In this document: positions 9,201-15,993 of the stretch, piece by piece | Position numbering within the stretch: the stretch's first letter is position 1 | Layout of the letters: every line of letters starts with the position of its first letter | IMG/VR virus record: IMGVR_UViG_3300025168_000269 | Coordinates: 1 to 35,905 of that record | DNA: 35,905 nt | Reading direction: 5' to 3' (one strand) | Source of the DNA: a virus | Notes under the pieces: model-generated | Told to the model about the DNA's origin: nothing | Seen by the model: only the letters and a program-made list of their open reading frames with translations | Databases searched by the model: none | Translations under genes and position numbers: made by a program

Positions 9201-12200
9201 AAGCGTGAAGCATTTCGTGAGATATCGTGCCTCTACCTTTAGCTTTTTTGGTGTTGTAAACTATTTTATAAGGATCTTTAGATGTCTTAGGTTTAGTATA
9301 TAAAGCGTTAACATCTTGATACTTTGTCTCACCATTAGCTGATACGTATTCTTGATATATAGGTTTATCCGTTAACTCGTATTGGAACTCTTTACCTTTA
9401 CTTGCAGCGAATTTCTTTAATTCTCTGTGGTGTTCCTCATATAGCTTCTCCCCCTTAACGGGATCTGTCCATGCTTCAACATCATCAGCTCTATCTAAAT
9501 AGTTCTGTGCAGCGTAGAAATCCTGTTGATAAGTTTGAAAGTCATCTACAAGTTTAGATATTTTAGAACCCTCGCTCTGGCTACTTAACCACTCTTGATA
9601 ATTAGCTACTGTATAGTTTTCTTTTCTAAAATTCTTTATTTTTTTACTTTGCTGTCTGTTAGCATCGGTAACGTGTATACTCTGTCCCTTATATATAATA
9701 CCTTCTTGTTCGGCTTTACTTTGTAGATACTCATCAAAACCTTGTTTGATTTTGTTCTCTGTTCTATCACGTAGAGTTTGTGCTTCTCTCTTAGTTTTAC
9801 CTATAGCTTCATATGTCTGTATGTCCTTAGATTTTAAACCATGCATTCCTAGCATACCACCAAATATCATATGCTCAATACCTCTATGTGCAACTTGGCT
9901 ATAGTCGCTCCAGTTTTCTTTTATAAAAGTATTAAATTCCTCAACACCTCTAAGATCGTTAACCATAGCTTTACCAAGCTCACCCACCTCTGCTGCAATA
10001 GCGAAAGCAGGGGCATTTTTTAATGATAACTCTAAGACGGTGTTCAATTGGTTTCTACTAGTGAGGTTTTTAAAACTCCAAGGGGCTAGCTTAGATCCAA
10101 GTAAAAATGCTGCGCCAGTACCTCTTTCAAATGCTAATTCTCCATCAACACTTAAAGCACCCATACCTTCTCTCATCTTAACATCCTCAGCTAAAGCTAA
10201 CATACCAAGAGCTGAACCTCTCTCCATTTTAGTGGCCTTACTAGCTACAGCAGCTCCACTTCCTATCATTTTCTCTAGGGTAGTACCCTTCTTAGATGCA
10301 AAAGCTACAGCCCTAGCGCTATTCATTCTAGTACCGTTTACAATATACTTAGCGCCCATAAGGTTTCTAGCCATACTAGTCACACCAGCTAAACCCTGAA
10401 CTTTATTACCTATAGTTAAAGCTGGAGCCATTCTAGCAAATCCACCAGCACCTATAACTACATTGTCTAATAAACTTTTTTCCAGATGAGTTCTTTGAGC
10501 TTCGGTTGTAAACAAAGCTTTATTATCTTCATCCACTCCCATACCAGGTAGAATATCTTGATCTACAACATCAAGTAATTGTTGTTGAGTTAAGCCAAAA
10601 GTTTCCTGCGCTACACCTCTTCCTAGAAAATCATCTAACACCTTGCTAGCTTCCCCACCAAACTGACCTAACCTAGTTTTATCTATAGTAGAGTAATCTC
10701 TATTTAAACTGTATACCTGCCACAGCGCTTCTTTTTTAGCTGAAATATCTAAACCTTTCTCCTTCCTGTTCTTTAAGTATTCAACAAACTCATCTGGGTT
10801 GTCATACCTGCCCTCAATATTGTTGACTGGTGATATGTCGTAATCCTCAAACGAGAAGTTTCTTGATAAGGCTCTAGGAGTATGGTTTGTTAAGAAACTA
10901 ACTGGCACATCTTTAAAACCCAACCCACCATCACTTTCAAAACCAGCTTCCTTTAAATGAGCAAACAAGGCTTTATCCCCTACTCTAACATCTATAGTCT
11001 CCTCACCTTCTAAATCAAATCCTTTTTCCTCTAATAAAACTTCAGAGTTATATCTCTCCAATTGACCATAAGGCGTTCCGTCAAACATGGATACATAAGA
11101 CTCGTAGCTAGTAGTTATATCATTCGCTTCTCCACCGGATTGCTGTATTATTTTAGCTTCTTCAGTACCAACAACCTTACCAGTTGCTGGATCCAAATAC
11201 TTAGCATATCCACCACCATGTTTAGGTATTTTTTTACCAGTCTTTTCATATGTACCAAATTTACCGCCCTTCCAAACTAACTCGTCGGTGTAAAATATTT
11301 TATCCACCAACTCGCTTCTTCTCTGTTCCAATAAAGCTGTTGGACCATTAACTCTTATCTGCTTATTTATTCTGGCTAACTCGCCCTCATCACCACCATG
11401 AATATTAATCTCAGCTAATTCTAAATCAAAAGCTAGAGACGCGGTTTCTTGCCCCTCCTCTTCAGCATTTTTAATTGCTCTTTGAATATTACTTTTTTCT
11501 AACTTGTTAGCTTCTAACTCTTGGTATTCACCGAAAGATTGCTGTATAATTTCATCTACATCACCATCACTAACAAACGGGAACGCTTGTCTACCCTCAC
11601 TCTGAAAACCTACAAATGATTTTATCTCTTGTTTTAAATTCTTAATATTAGAATCATCTCTAGAGTAACCAGATAAAGTTTTAGTACCTGTTATATCTTT
11701 TAATACTTCTTTATTTTGAAAAAAGTTTTTGTCGACATATTGTTTTAAATACTTCTTCTGTGTACCAACTATTTTAGACTCTGAAACATCTTCTTCTTCA
11801 TCAGAATAATAGTCTAACTCTGGTCCTAACATAGCTTCCGTTCTCTGTTGGATAGGATCTACCTCTTCAAACTCTTTAGCCCATTCTACTACGTCTTCCG
11901 AAGCTTGTTGCTCATCAAGCATCAACTCTGGTTTACTACTGTAAAAAGTGTTTATATTATCAATCCCACCTTTAGGATCGTAAACAACTTCTGGTAATTG
12001 TACGCCTGTGTTATCCCGTCTAGCTGGTTCTGGTAAATCCGAAGAAATATCTTCCGATGGTAATTCCGTATTCTCTTCTTGATTGTTTTGAGGTTGAACC
12101 ACCTCTTGATTTGATGCTGCAGTCTCTGGCTTCACAGTCGCATCTGCACTGGAGCCTGTTTGATTTCCCGTTACCTCGTCTTCAGGTTTAGGATTCTTTA

Positions 12201-12300
12201 AATTATACTCCTCTATAACAGCTGCTATATTCTCTTCTGGCTCGTTAGCCTCTTGCATTCTAGTTATTATACCTAATATCTCTTCTTTATTGTATGACAT
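3271..12300 (-). CDS. Giant multidomain (polyvalent) virion protein, 3009 residues
   Basis: This 3009-residue protein is of the large polyvalent type found in many marine short-tailed phages, probably packaged and ejected with DNA. Visible in order: a disordered acidic N-terminus (1-130); Ala/Gly-rich hydrophobic stretches (about 600-830); an HEMLH zinc-peptidase motif (1028-1032); a sigma-region-2-like segment (about 1245-1310); a HAD-like domain (about 2065-2215, with D2073, D2075, T2077, T2152 and D2208/D2209); a conserved C-terminal module (about 2450-2750) with hydrophobic helices; a Lys/Glu coiled coil (about 2880-2935); and two Cys3His motifs (2937-2963 and 2984-3008). A short ALASKDL-type motif recurs four times. 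The single long frame shows no breaks. The family attribution is recalled; the enzyme activities are motif-based inference. It lies between an internal-protein gene and small genes and probably has ejection or early host-takeover roles. Confidence 0.85.
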   Translation of the reverse strand: MSYNKEEILGIITRMQEANEPEENIAAVIEEYNLKNPKPEDEVTGNQTGSSADATVKPETAASNQEVVQPQNNQEENTELPSEDISSDLPEPARRDNTGVQLPEVVYDPKGGIDNINTFYSSKPELMLDEQQASEDVVEWAKEFEEVDPIQQRTEAMLGPELDYYSDEEEDVSESKIVGTQKKYLKQYVDKNFFQNKEVLKDITGTKTLSGYSRDDSNIKNLKQEIKSFVGFQSEGRQAFPFVSDGDVDEIIQQSFGEYQELEANKLEKSNIQRAIKNAEEEGQETASLAFDLELAEINIHGGDEGELARINKQIRVNGPTALLEQRRSELVDKIFYTDELVWKGGKFGTYEKTGKKIPKHGGGYAKYLDPATGKVVGTEEAKIIQQSGGEANDITTSYESYVSMFDGTPYGQLERYNSEVLLEEKGFDLEGEETIDVRVGDKALFAHLKEAGFESDGGLGFKDVPVSFLTNHTPRALSRNFSFEDYDISPVNNIEGRYDNPDEFVEYLKNRKEKGLDISAKKEALWQVYSLNRDYSTIDKTRLGQFGGEASKVLDDFLGRGVAQETFGLTQQQLLDVVDQDILPGMGVDEDNKALFTTEAQRTHLEKSLLDNVVIGAGGFARMAPALTIGNKVQGLAGVTSMARNLMGAKYIVNGTRMNSARAVAFASKKGTTLEKMIGSGAAVASKATKMERGSALGMLALAEDVKMREGMGALSVDGELAFERGTGAAFLLGSKLAPWSFKNLTSRNQLNTVLELSLKNAPAFAIAAEVGELGKAMVNDLRGVEEFNTFIKENWSDYSQVAHRGIEHMIFGGMLGMHGLKSKDIQTYEAIGKTKREAQTLRDRTENKIKQGFDEYLQSKAEQEGIIYKGQSIHVTDANRQQSKKIKNFRKENYTVANYQEWLSSQSEGSKISKLVDDFQTYQQDFYAAQNYLDRADDVEAWTDPVKGEKLYEEHHRELKKFAASKGKEFQYELTDKPIYQEYVSANGETKYQDVNALYTKPKTSKDPYKIVYNTKKAKGRGTISHEMLHAYEDILFEGSPEMATQYVEALKKRMQRIEINQGGNKTNLYDAVLSDAAISEMKDPTKFMELRAYTAEYLSKKENQHLIDSRAYSAVGGFFNNMSKSLLGKPLDVFTQRELVNMLGRFGSTGKISELKHLDQYLDVGKKPTEAEMASRDLTLEKQLLMQTNESLRTNKPKGYEAEVSKNIEEIKKLNENIKKSERNAKNIEVYQKFEPGDVPRTRAENALYNDNMGIISKFIDSEFKKGLDVSKSEFEAETMVQVVKIMNRYDAKTGVPFGAYLKQSLGGKHTKSGFSQQGNILRAAQAGRTTEIAMSEAGVDAETLQIADTSPELSRSGSEGPKGRELVRDLNIPEDVISKAEERLSGLDVTKLTYKTLKDLVPEYTNELLGVEPKVGGIGKNSVSNAQKWFSKDSNARLFIDALPEGTVEMEGAPESIKGTATGVQNVLLNSFYSKGTRVKTGAGNPIQIKNSKITPRDVKAFFGVRPDGTFIELKNDRSLSQKVKAAVDQLGKAWSNQVAREYLKNNSPQFELSTSVENLMNQVQAGKSEALASKDLGRQSIDAQKEVFRGVISPEFASIFNANISGYGKTDKAVIESFRQYFKDKDIGLKLETSTGKPITKNMLLANIANQLSGSLKLQGYKPNNIAIKVGNRILKSNEYSAVEARNGLQPLSNPFGNKAGIIKGREVEFLIAEKLDAKYGPGFAEAFLKSGATTGSGLGPYKSSDVIVKGLHDVIFGKESGSARPSYFVTAADYVANVSEPISKKVKKKKWEGKKPSPYITNKAVMLKKWVDGSLDPMEAYKLGEQNKDVLREVVDILNEAYEKGDINHGHVRAFTQLHSASMPGLIKSSASLALLPKGNPKEFIKQYGKKWVLEHTTPAKEIATLIYDYITTPKGEPKSPEAARKAQLKDWVKNALDNYHTTLIPENLDVMVNEIYQESLPPENLFDGRSNIILDRYHSDAFGKGFDIPLYDFVRDITYDKMPGTSQVETVQAGKRLREYREALFPKGYKEALASKDLGKAIRDADKAFALGRKKNKKTQGMATFDFDETLIVDGENFVVAKRGKETVKISSGNWPIEGPKYAERGFEFDFSDFVNVRGGKEGPLLQKMKNLIGKHGPKDVFVLTARMQDAAGPIHQWLKTKGVDIPLENITGLGKSQGEAKALWMLEKFAEGYNDMYFVDDALPNVEAVKKVLDQLDIKSKVQQALASKDLSQGVNDVMKHSLDIAPEKTFSKAEAKVRGADIKRRRVFMTDSAADMELLLEPLYGKGKKGIENQKWFNENLIKPFERGYNDLNNAKQKAANQYLSLRKQNKETVKSLDKEVGDTGFTNDMAIRIYNWNKNGIKIPDLAKATEAKLVEHVRNNPDLQAYAENFSRILEVKEPSNSWWAETLASEVGGLGEGVSRKKHLAEWIEAKNEIFSEENLNKMESKLGSNWRKNLEEMFERMETGQTRRADLGTAGNKIMDYLNGSVGTIMNFNTRSATLQLLSTVNFVNHSFNNPLAASKAFANQPQYWKDFMTIMNSDMLKQRRAGLEINVTEAELAAAASKSRNPSKAVIAKILKAGYLPTKIADSFAIASGGATYYRNAINKYMKEGLSKAEAEKKAFVDFQAVAERTQQSSRPDLLSAQQVSWGGRIVLPFANTPMQMNRIMMKELLDIKNGRYKGFAGDGSFTNKMSKVGYYGFVQSAIFAGLQSGLFALMANSDDDELKAEKEIYAINTMADSFLRGMGIPGAVLSGIKNSILEFQKQNNKGWGADYSEVGEDLLNVSPTIGSKFGKFDAAGNTYKFNKKEILKEGLTLDGPALEGLTMLTEGLLNVPVNRAHRKITNIQAALDDQNEAWQRVLVGLGWSKWDVGIGQREKAEEKAEKEAQKKIDKDNKKIEDKKKKDEEKKQEQEKKEKQGIKQVRCSGTKSSGGRCSIMVESKTKRALCSYHRSYKPNQGSDRNNNGIKEYQCKSNTGSGSRCKNRTENKNKRCYAHQ
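3274..3492 (-). other. Tandem Cys3His motifs at the end of the giant protein
   Basis: The last 73 residues of the 3009-residue protein contain two similar units. Unit 1 is C2937-x9-C2947-x12-C2960-x2-H2963. Unit 2 is C2984-x9-C2994-x10-C3005-x2-H3008. Both have a G-x-RC turn and a C-x2-H end. The spacing resembles small zinc-binding modules seen in Bacteroidota and in viruses. They follow a Lys/Glu-rich helix and end one residue before the stop, so they form a separate C-terminal appendage. Confidence 0.7.
5584..8778 (-). repeat. Four dispersed copies of an (E/Q)-ALASKDL motif in the giant protein
   Basis: The copies are EMASRDL (residues 1175-1181, bases 8758-8778), EALASKDLG (from 1574, bases 7555-7581), EALASKDLG (from 2038, bases 6163-6189) and QALASKDLS (from 2232, bases 5581-5607). 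Each is followed by a short charged helical stretch (such as RQSIDAQ, KAIRDAD or QGVNDVM). The last two bracket the HAD-like domain. Codons differ between copies, so the conservation is at protein level. Confidence 0.8.
5671..6096 (-). other. HAD-like phosphatase domain inside the giant protein
   Basis: Four HAD superfamily motifs appear in order. Motif I is D2073-F-D2075-E-T2077 in TFDFDETL. Motif II is T2152 in VFVLTAR. A lysine lies in GEAKALW (about 2188). Motif IV is D2208-D2209 in YFVDDALPN. The set of catalytic residues looks complete, so a phosphohydrolase activity (substrate unknown) is plausible. A similar domain is, from memory, a recurring module in marine phage polyvalent proteins. 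The ATG at 6096 could serve as an internal start, but nothing shows that it does. Confidence 0.7.
9205..9219 (-). other. HExxH zinc-metallopeptidase motif in the giant protein
   Basis: Residues 1028-1032 read HEMLH within TISHEMLHAYEDILFEG. The preceding hydrophobic strand (KIVYN) and the helical context fit a zincin active-site helix. A third zinc ligand cannot be fixed by eye; the acidic residues shortly downstream are candidates. A five-residue motif can arise by chance in 3009 residues, so this is suggestive only. Confidence 0.5.
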
Positions 12301-12309
12301 ATTAAAATT

Positions 12310-13458
12310 TTATTGTGAGTATTTATTCAAAAGATCTTCAGGAGATGATTCTTCAGAGCCCAACTCAGGTAGTGATAAACCACCACCTGTACCCCGTGGA
12401 CCAATGTATCCTAAGTCTAATTTCATTTCAGCTTCATAATTCCTTTGTAAGTGACTAGTAAAATAGTTTGTTAAGCTATTCTTAAGTCCATCTTTATATT
12501 CAGAGTCTAATAACTTTTTCATTATTTGACCTTTTATATCATCATCAATATTATCACCAGCAGTTATAGCTCCATCTTCATCTCCCTCTGGAGGTTCGAA
12601 TCCTAAGTCTTCATATTTAATATTAGCAAGATCATCACTATTAAATAAATCTTCCATATAAGAGGTGTTACCAAAAGACTTATCTAAAGCTAAAGAATTA
12701 ATATTTCCTCCTTCTATAATCTGAGCTATATCTCCTTTAGCTTTTTCATAATCAAACGATAGATTGCCAGCACCATCAGAGATACCTTTCTCTCTATAAA
12801 AACTAGCAAGATCTGAAATCTGGTTAAACTGTTCGTTGGATACTTTATATCCATCTAACTTTTTTCTTAATTCTGGTTCAGTATACATTTCACCTCCAGG
12901 ACCTTCTACAAACAATTGATTATCTAACTCTATTAATTTCACATTATTTTCACCACCCTTTATCATATCCATTAGCCATTCCTTCTCTTCTTCTTCTGCA
13001 TACTCTAAGGAGTTACCATACCCATACGCTGTATGTTCTCCTCTGTTTTGCCAATCTTCATTTACTTCAGTAAAAGTTTGCTCAAAAGCGTTCATGTCTT
13101 CAGCTTTCTTTTGTGTCTCAGCCATTAAATCATCTTGACCAGCATTATCTTTATTGCTCACATAACCGTACATCCTATCTTGACCTTCTTTTAAGCTAGC
13201 TCTTACCTGTTCTTTATCTCCAGGTGTTATACCTACGTCTTGTGTTGCCGCTTTATCCGTATCGGCTTCATCTTTAACTTGCTTAGGTGTTTTGTTAGTC
13301 GGTTTTATTTTAGTAGAAGCAGGATCAACTACTCCTGGTTTCTTCTTACCAAGCTCACTAATCTTCTCACTAGCTCCTTTTCTAGCTTGAGCCAACCCCA
13401 TATCATAGTGTTGCTTAGCTTTAAATTGTCCTGATACTAACGCTGCATCTGCTGCCAT
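12310..13458 (-). CDS. Hypothetical internal virion protein
   Basis: A 382-residue, strongly acidic, mostly helical protein. The first 40 residues are Ala/Lys-rich, followed by a Lys/Pro/Asp-rich linker (about 40-90). The remainder alternates Asp/Glu-rich helices with short Gly turns and has a Gly-rich segment (GPRGTGGG) near the C-terminus. No enzyme motif or family is recognised. Its ATG overlaps the stop of the S74-motif internal protein (TAATG) and its stop is nine bases before the start of the giant protein. In short-tailed phages this position, between the nozzle genes and the long internal protein, usually holds ejection proteins, so an internal virion role is inferred. Confidence 0.7.
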   Translation of the reverse strand: MAADAALVSGQFKAKQHYDMGLAQARKGASEKISELGKKKPGVVDPASTKIKPTNKTPKQVKDEADTDKAATQDVGITPGDKEQVRASLKEGQDRMYGYVSNKDNAGQDDLMAETQKKAEDMNAFEQTFTEVNEDWQNRGEHTAYGYGNSLEYAEEEEKEWLMDMIKGGENNVKLIELDNQLFVEGPGGEMYTEPELRKKLDGYKVSNEQFNQISDLASFYREKGISDGAGNLSFDYEKAKGDIAQIIEGGNINSLALDKSFGNTSYMEDLFNSDDLANIKYEDLGFEPPEGDEDGAITAGDNIDDDIKGQIMKKLLDSEYKDGLKNSLTNYFTSHLQRNYEAEMKLDLGYIGPRGTGGGLSLPELGSEESSPEDLLNKYSQ

Positions 13459-14318
13459 TACTTAATACTTTTAAATTCAACATCTATCTTAGAGTAGTCT
13501 ATCATATCAAAACCGCTACCATGTTTTATAACAACATCCTTAGATACCTCGTCGGACATCGCGCCTTGGAATATACCCTCACCCAGTCTTTTGTCTATAT
13601 ACTCGAACGTGTATATGCCTATACCGCTTGGTGACTCACCAACTAACTTTATATTTCTTTTTAATCGCCTATCTGAAAAACCTGCAGCGGCACCAGCCAT
13701 ACTACCTACAGCATCCCACTGAGCAGCTTTACCCGCAGCCTCAGCTTGTCTAGCACCTGCTAAATCACCTTGAGCCATTCCCATCAACGTTGAAACTTTA
13801 TTTAACTCTTGCCCTCTAGACCACTGCTCTCCCGCGCCCTTCTGCGCGTCTACGGCTGCAGCACCCGCAGCTTCTGCTGTTTGTAATCTACCAGCTTCGG
13901 CTGCCATAGCTTTTTCGTTAGCCGCTTCTTGTTGACCAATATTAGCTGAAGTTTTCTGAGCTTGCAATTGTCCTGACTGTGCCATCTGCTGAGCTAATGC
14001 AGCTACACCACTACCACCAGCCATACCTTTCATGTTAGCCATTATGTTAGCTCTTTGCTGAGACCCTTGTTGATTCTCCATCTCAGCTTGTTGTTGGTTA
14101 ACTGTTAAGTCTTCCATTGTGTTCTCTAAACCTGCATACTGATTTTGTAGATTAGCAAATGGATTGCTAGTATCTAAATTAGCAAATGCAGCTTTCTGTT
14201 TATTCAAATCTGCTTGAGCGGCTGCTGCTTCTCTTCGAGCTCTTCTTTTATCTTTTCTAGCTCCAAAAAATTTAGCTCCACCAACTGCAACTCCAATACC
14301 TGCTGCTATAAAACTCAT
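13458..14318 (-). CDS. Ala-rich internal virion protein with C-terminal S74-like motif
   Basis: A 286-residue protein. The N-terminus (about 1-18) is a Gly/Ala hydrophobic segment followed by a very basic stretch (ARKDKRRARREA). Residues 30-205 are Ala/Gln-rich predicted coiled coil, the composition of T7 gp14-like ejection proteins. From S215 the sequence reads SDRRLKRNIK, then SPSGIGIYTFEY and FQGAMSDEV. This is the short form of the peptidase S74 / intramolecular chaperone motif, in which the Ser-Asp and Lys of SDxRLK are the self-cleavage residues in full-length domains. Only 72 residues follow S215, shorter than the classic endosialidase chaperone, so self-cleavage is uncertain. Its stop overlaps the next start by TAATG. 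Confidence 0.75.
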   Translation of the reverse strand: MSFIAAGIGVAVGGAKFFGARKDKRRARREAAAAQADLNKQKAAFANLDTSNPFANLQNQYAGLENTMEDLTVNQQQAEMENQQGSQQRANIMANMKGMAGGSGVAALAQQMAQSGQLQAQKTSANIGQQEAANEKAMAAEAGRLQTAEAAGAAAVDAQKGAGEQWSRGQELNKVSTLMGMAQGDLAGARQAEAAGKAAQWDAVGSMAGAAAGFSDRRLKRNIKLVGESPSGIGIYTFEYIDKRLGEGIFQGAMSDEVSKDVVIKHGSGFDMIDYSKIDVEFKSIK

Positions 14319-14319
14319 A

Positions 14320-14919
14320 TTACTCTATTTTTAAATTAATCTTTTCTAACATTTTTATCACATCACAATCCGCAGGTAGATCTTCGTATTTAGCACAAAT
14401 AACTTCTTCTTCAACCTCCTCTATAGATGTGTTACCTGTAGCATGCACTGTTATAAAAATACATTCTTCATGTGTGTATATAGCTCTTTTTGTACCTGGC
14501 TTAGTTATGCCTTGGTAAGGAGCTTCTATTTCTTGTATACCGTCCTCTGTTAATATTGACATACTACCTTTCATTAAAAAGAACGGATGCTCTTTCTTAT
14601 GTATCTTAGTTACTATTAAATGATTAGCGGGATTATATATCTCTCTTATATAACACCCGCCAGCAAACGTATGCTTGACCGGATTGGCTTCATGAAGTTC
14701 ACCACCTTGCATACCAAATTCAGTAATAGTATTCTCTAGCTCAGTCATCTTCTCTCTGAACTCTATTCTTCTTCTTATCTCTAGTCCTATCTCCCACGCT
14801 TCGTCAAAATTAAACGAATGTTTTAAACCAAATCTCTCTGTCATTTCGTAAAATTGAGCTTTACTTTCCTCTTTGGTTAGTGGAGCTTCCTCGACTTGCT
14901 TATCTATATTGTCTTCCAT
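14320..14919 (-). CDS. Cupin-fold phage protein
   Basis: A 199-residue protein. Residues 1-75 are charged and helical. Residues 83-162 form a cupin-type beta-barrel: HTFAGGCYIREIY, then KIHKKEHPFFLMKG (H107, E110, H111), then ITKPGTKRAIYTHEE (P141, G142, H150) and ITVHA (H159). These match the two short cupin motifs and supply possible metal ligands. The tail (163-199) is acidic. A protein with this arrangement recurs, from memory, near tail and lysis genes of many phages; its function is not established. It starts 45 bases after the 336-residue structural gene and ends one base before the Ala-rich internal protein. Confidence 0.75.
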   Translation of the reverse strand: MEDNIDKQVEEAPLTKEESKAQFYEMTERFGLKHSFNFDEAWEIGLEIRRRIEFREKMTELENTITEFGMQGGELHEANPVKHTFAGGCYIREIYNPANHLIVTKIHKKEHPFFLMKGSMSILTEDGIQEIEAPYQGITKPGTKRAIYTHEECIFITVHATGNTSIEEVEEEVICAKYEDLPADCDVIKMLEKINLKIE

Positions 14920-14964
14920 ATGATTAAATTTAATTTACTCATATATAATCACAGTCATAGAACT

Positions 14965-15975
14965 TTATTTACTACTCTCTCTACCGTCTACAGCTATAGC
15001 AAACATTTCGCTTTTAATCTTTGAGTTATTTTCTACTTTAGCTTCAGCATAATAACCTATAGGGGAAGACATATTAACAGCGTTATCCTTGCTAAACATT
15101 TGGAAATCACCTATATTAGCGCTGTCTGCACCTGCCTGGGTTTCTGCAACTACCATCCACCATTTAGTTTTACCGTACCAAGGTGATATAGTTGTTGGAG
15201 ATGTGCCTCCGGGATGCGGAGTCCCTGTCGCAGGGTAAGTAGGCATGCTAAATATACTAGGCGTATTATCAAACTTAAATCTTACCCTAGTAGGTCTATT
15301 TTGAAATTGCGCATCTAACTCGTACTGTGGAACACCGTCAACATACCGCAATGATTTATATTTATTTAAACCCACATTAGCACTAAAAGAAGTAGGTAAT
15401 ATACGGGCTAACTCACCGTTTAGTGAGTTTGCTGAAAACCCCTGGGTGACCATATCCCACATAGCTATTTCTATCTCGTTGGGATCGTCACCATTTGGGT
15501 TTACACTTTTCACATATAGCAACGTGTCAGAAGAATTCGATTGTCTTTCATAAATACTATCAGTGAAAGTTGTCAACGTCCCTGTACTTGTTAAAGCATC
15601 AGCTGTACCTATATCTATTTGCATTCCAGATATTATACCAGCTTCTTTGTAGGTTTTATTTATTCTTACTATACCAGTAAGACTATTACAGTCAGCGGTA
15701 TCGCCCCATCCACAATCCTCAAAATCTCCTTTAAATTGTATATAAGCTTCGTTAGCATTGACTAAACCATTGTTGTCTGTTGTATCTAAAGTTGTAGTAT
15801 CTATAAGATGAACGCCTTTTATTTTACCTAACTCTACCAAGTCACTCTTGCCAGCGGTATCAAACCCACCAACAGATGTTATAGGTGTAAAGTAAGATAC
15901 ATCTCCAGTTTGAATTGACGCGTTCATGCTAGCTAGCTTGTCGTAATCAAACCATGTTACTTGCTCTTTCGTCAT
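14965..15975 (-). CDS. Putative tail structural protein
   Basis: A 336-residue protein with the Asn/Thr/Gly/Asp-rich, low-Cys, beta-strand-dense composition of phage tail or fibre proteins. A Pro/Gly/Thr-rich linker occurs at about 245-268 (TGTPHPGGTSPTT), followed by a more conserved-looking C-terminal block (KWWMVVAETQAG to FAIAVDG). No named family is recognised. It lies 18 bases after the 1079-residue tail protein on the same strand, so the two are probably translated together and may form one complex. An adhesin subunit or tail-tip protein are both possible. Confidence 0.65.
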   Translation of the reverse strand: MTKEQVTWFDYDKLASMNASIQTGDVSYFTPITSVGGFDTAGKSDLVELGKIKGVHLIDTTTLDTTDNNGLVNANEAYIQFKGDFEDCGWGDTADCNSLTGIVRINKTYKEAGIISGMQIDIGTADALTSTGTLTTFTDSIYERQSNSSDTLLYVKSVNPNGDDPNEIEIAMWDMVTQGFSANSLNGELARILPTSFSANVGLNKYKSLRYVDGVPQYELDAQFQNRPTRVRFKFDNTPSIFSMPTYPATGTPHPGGTSPTTISPWYGKTKWWMVVAETQAGADSANIGDFQMFSKDNAVNMSSPIGYYAEAKVENNSKIKSEMFAIAVDGRESSK

Positions 15976-15993
15976 GTGCTTATTTGTTTATCA

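Noticed and set aside
10040-10399. 119-residue plus-strand frame
   Set aside because: It is antisense within the giant gene, with a hydrophobic composition that mirrors Ala/Gly-rich codons of the real gene.
14920-14964. A/T palindrome before the cupin gene as a terminator
   Set aside because: The short ATTAAATTTAAT palindrome has no G/C stem and no T tract after it.
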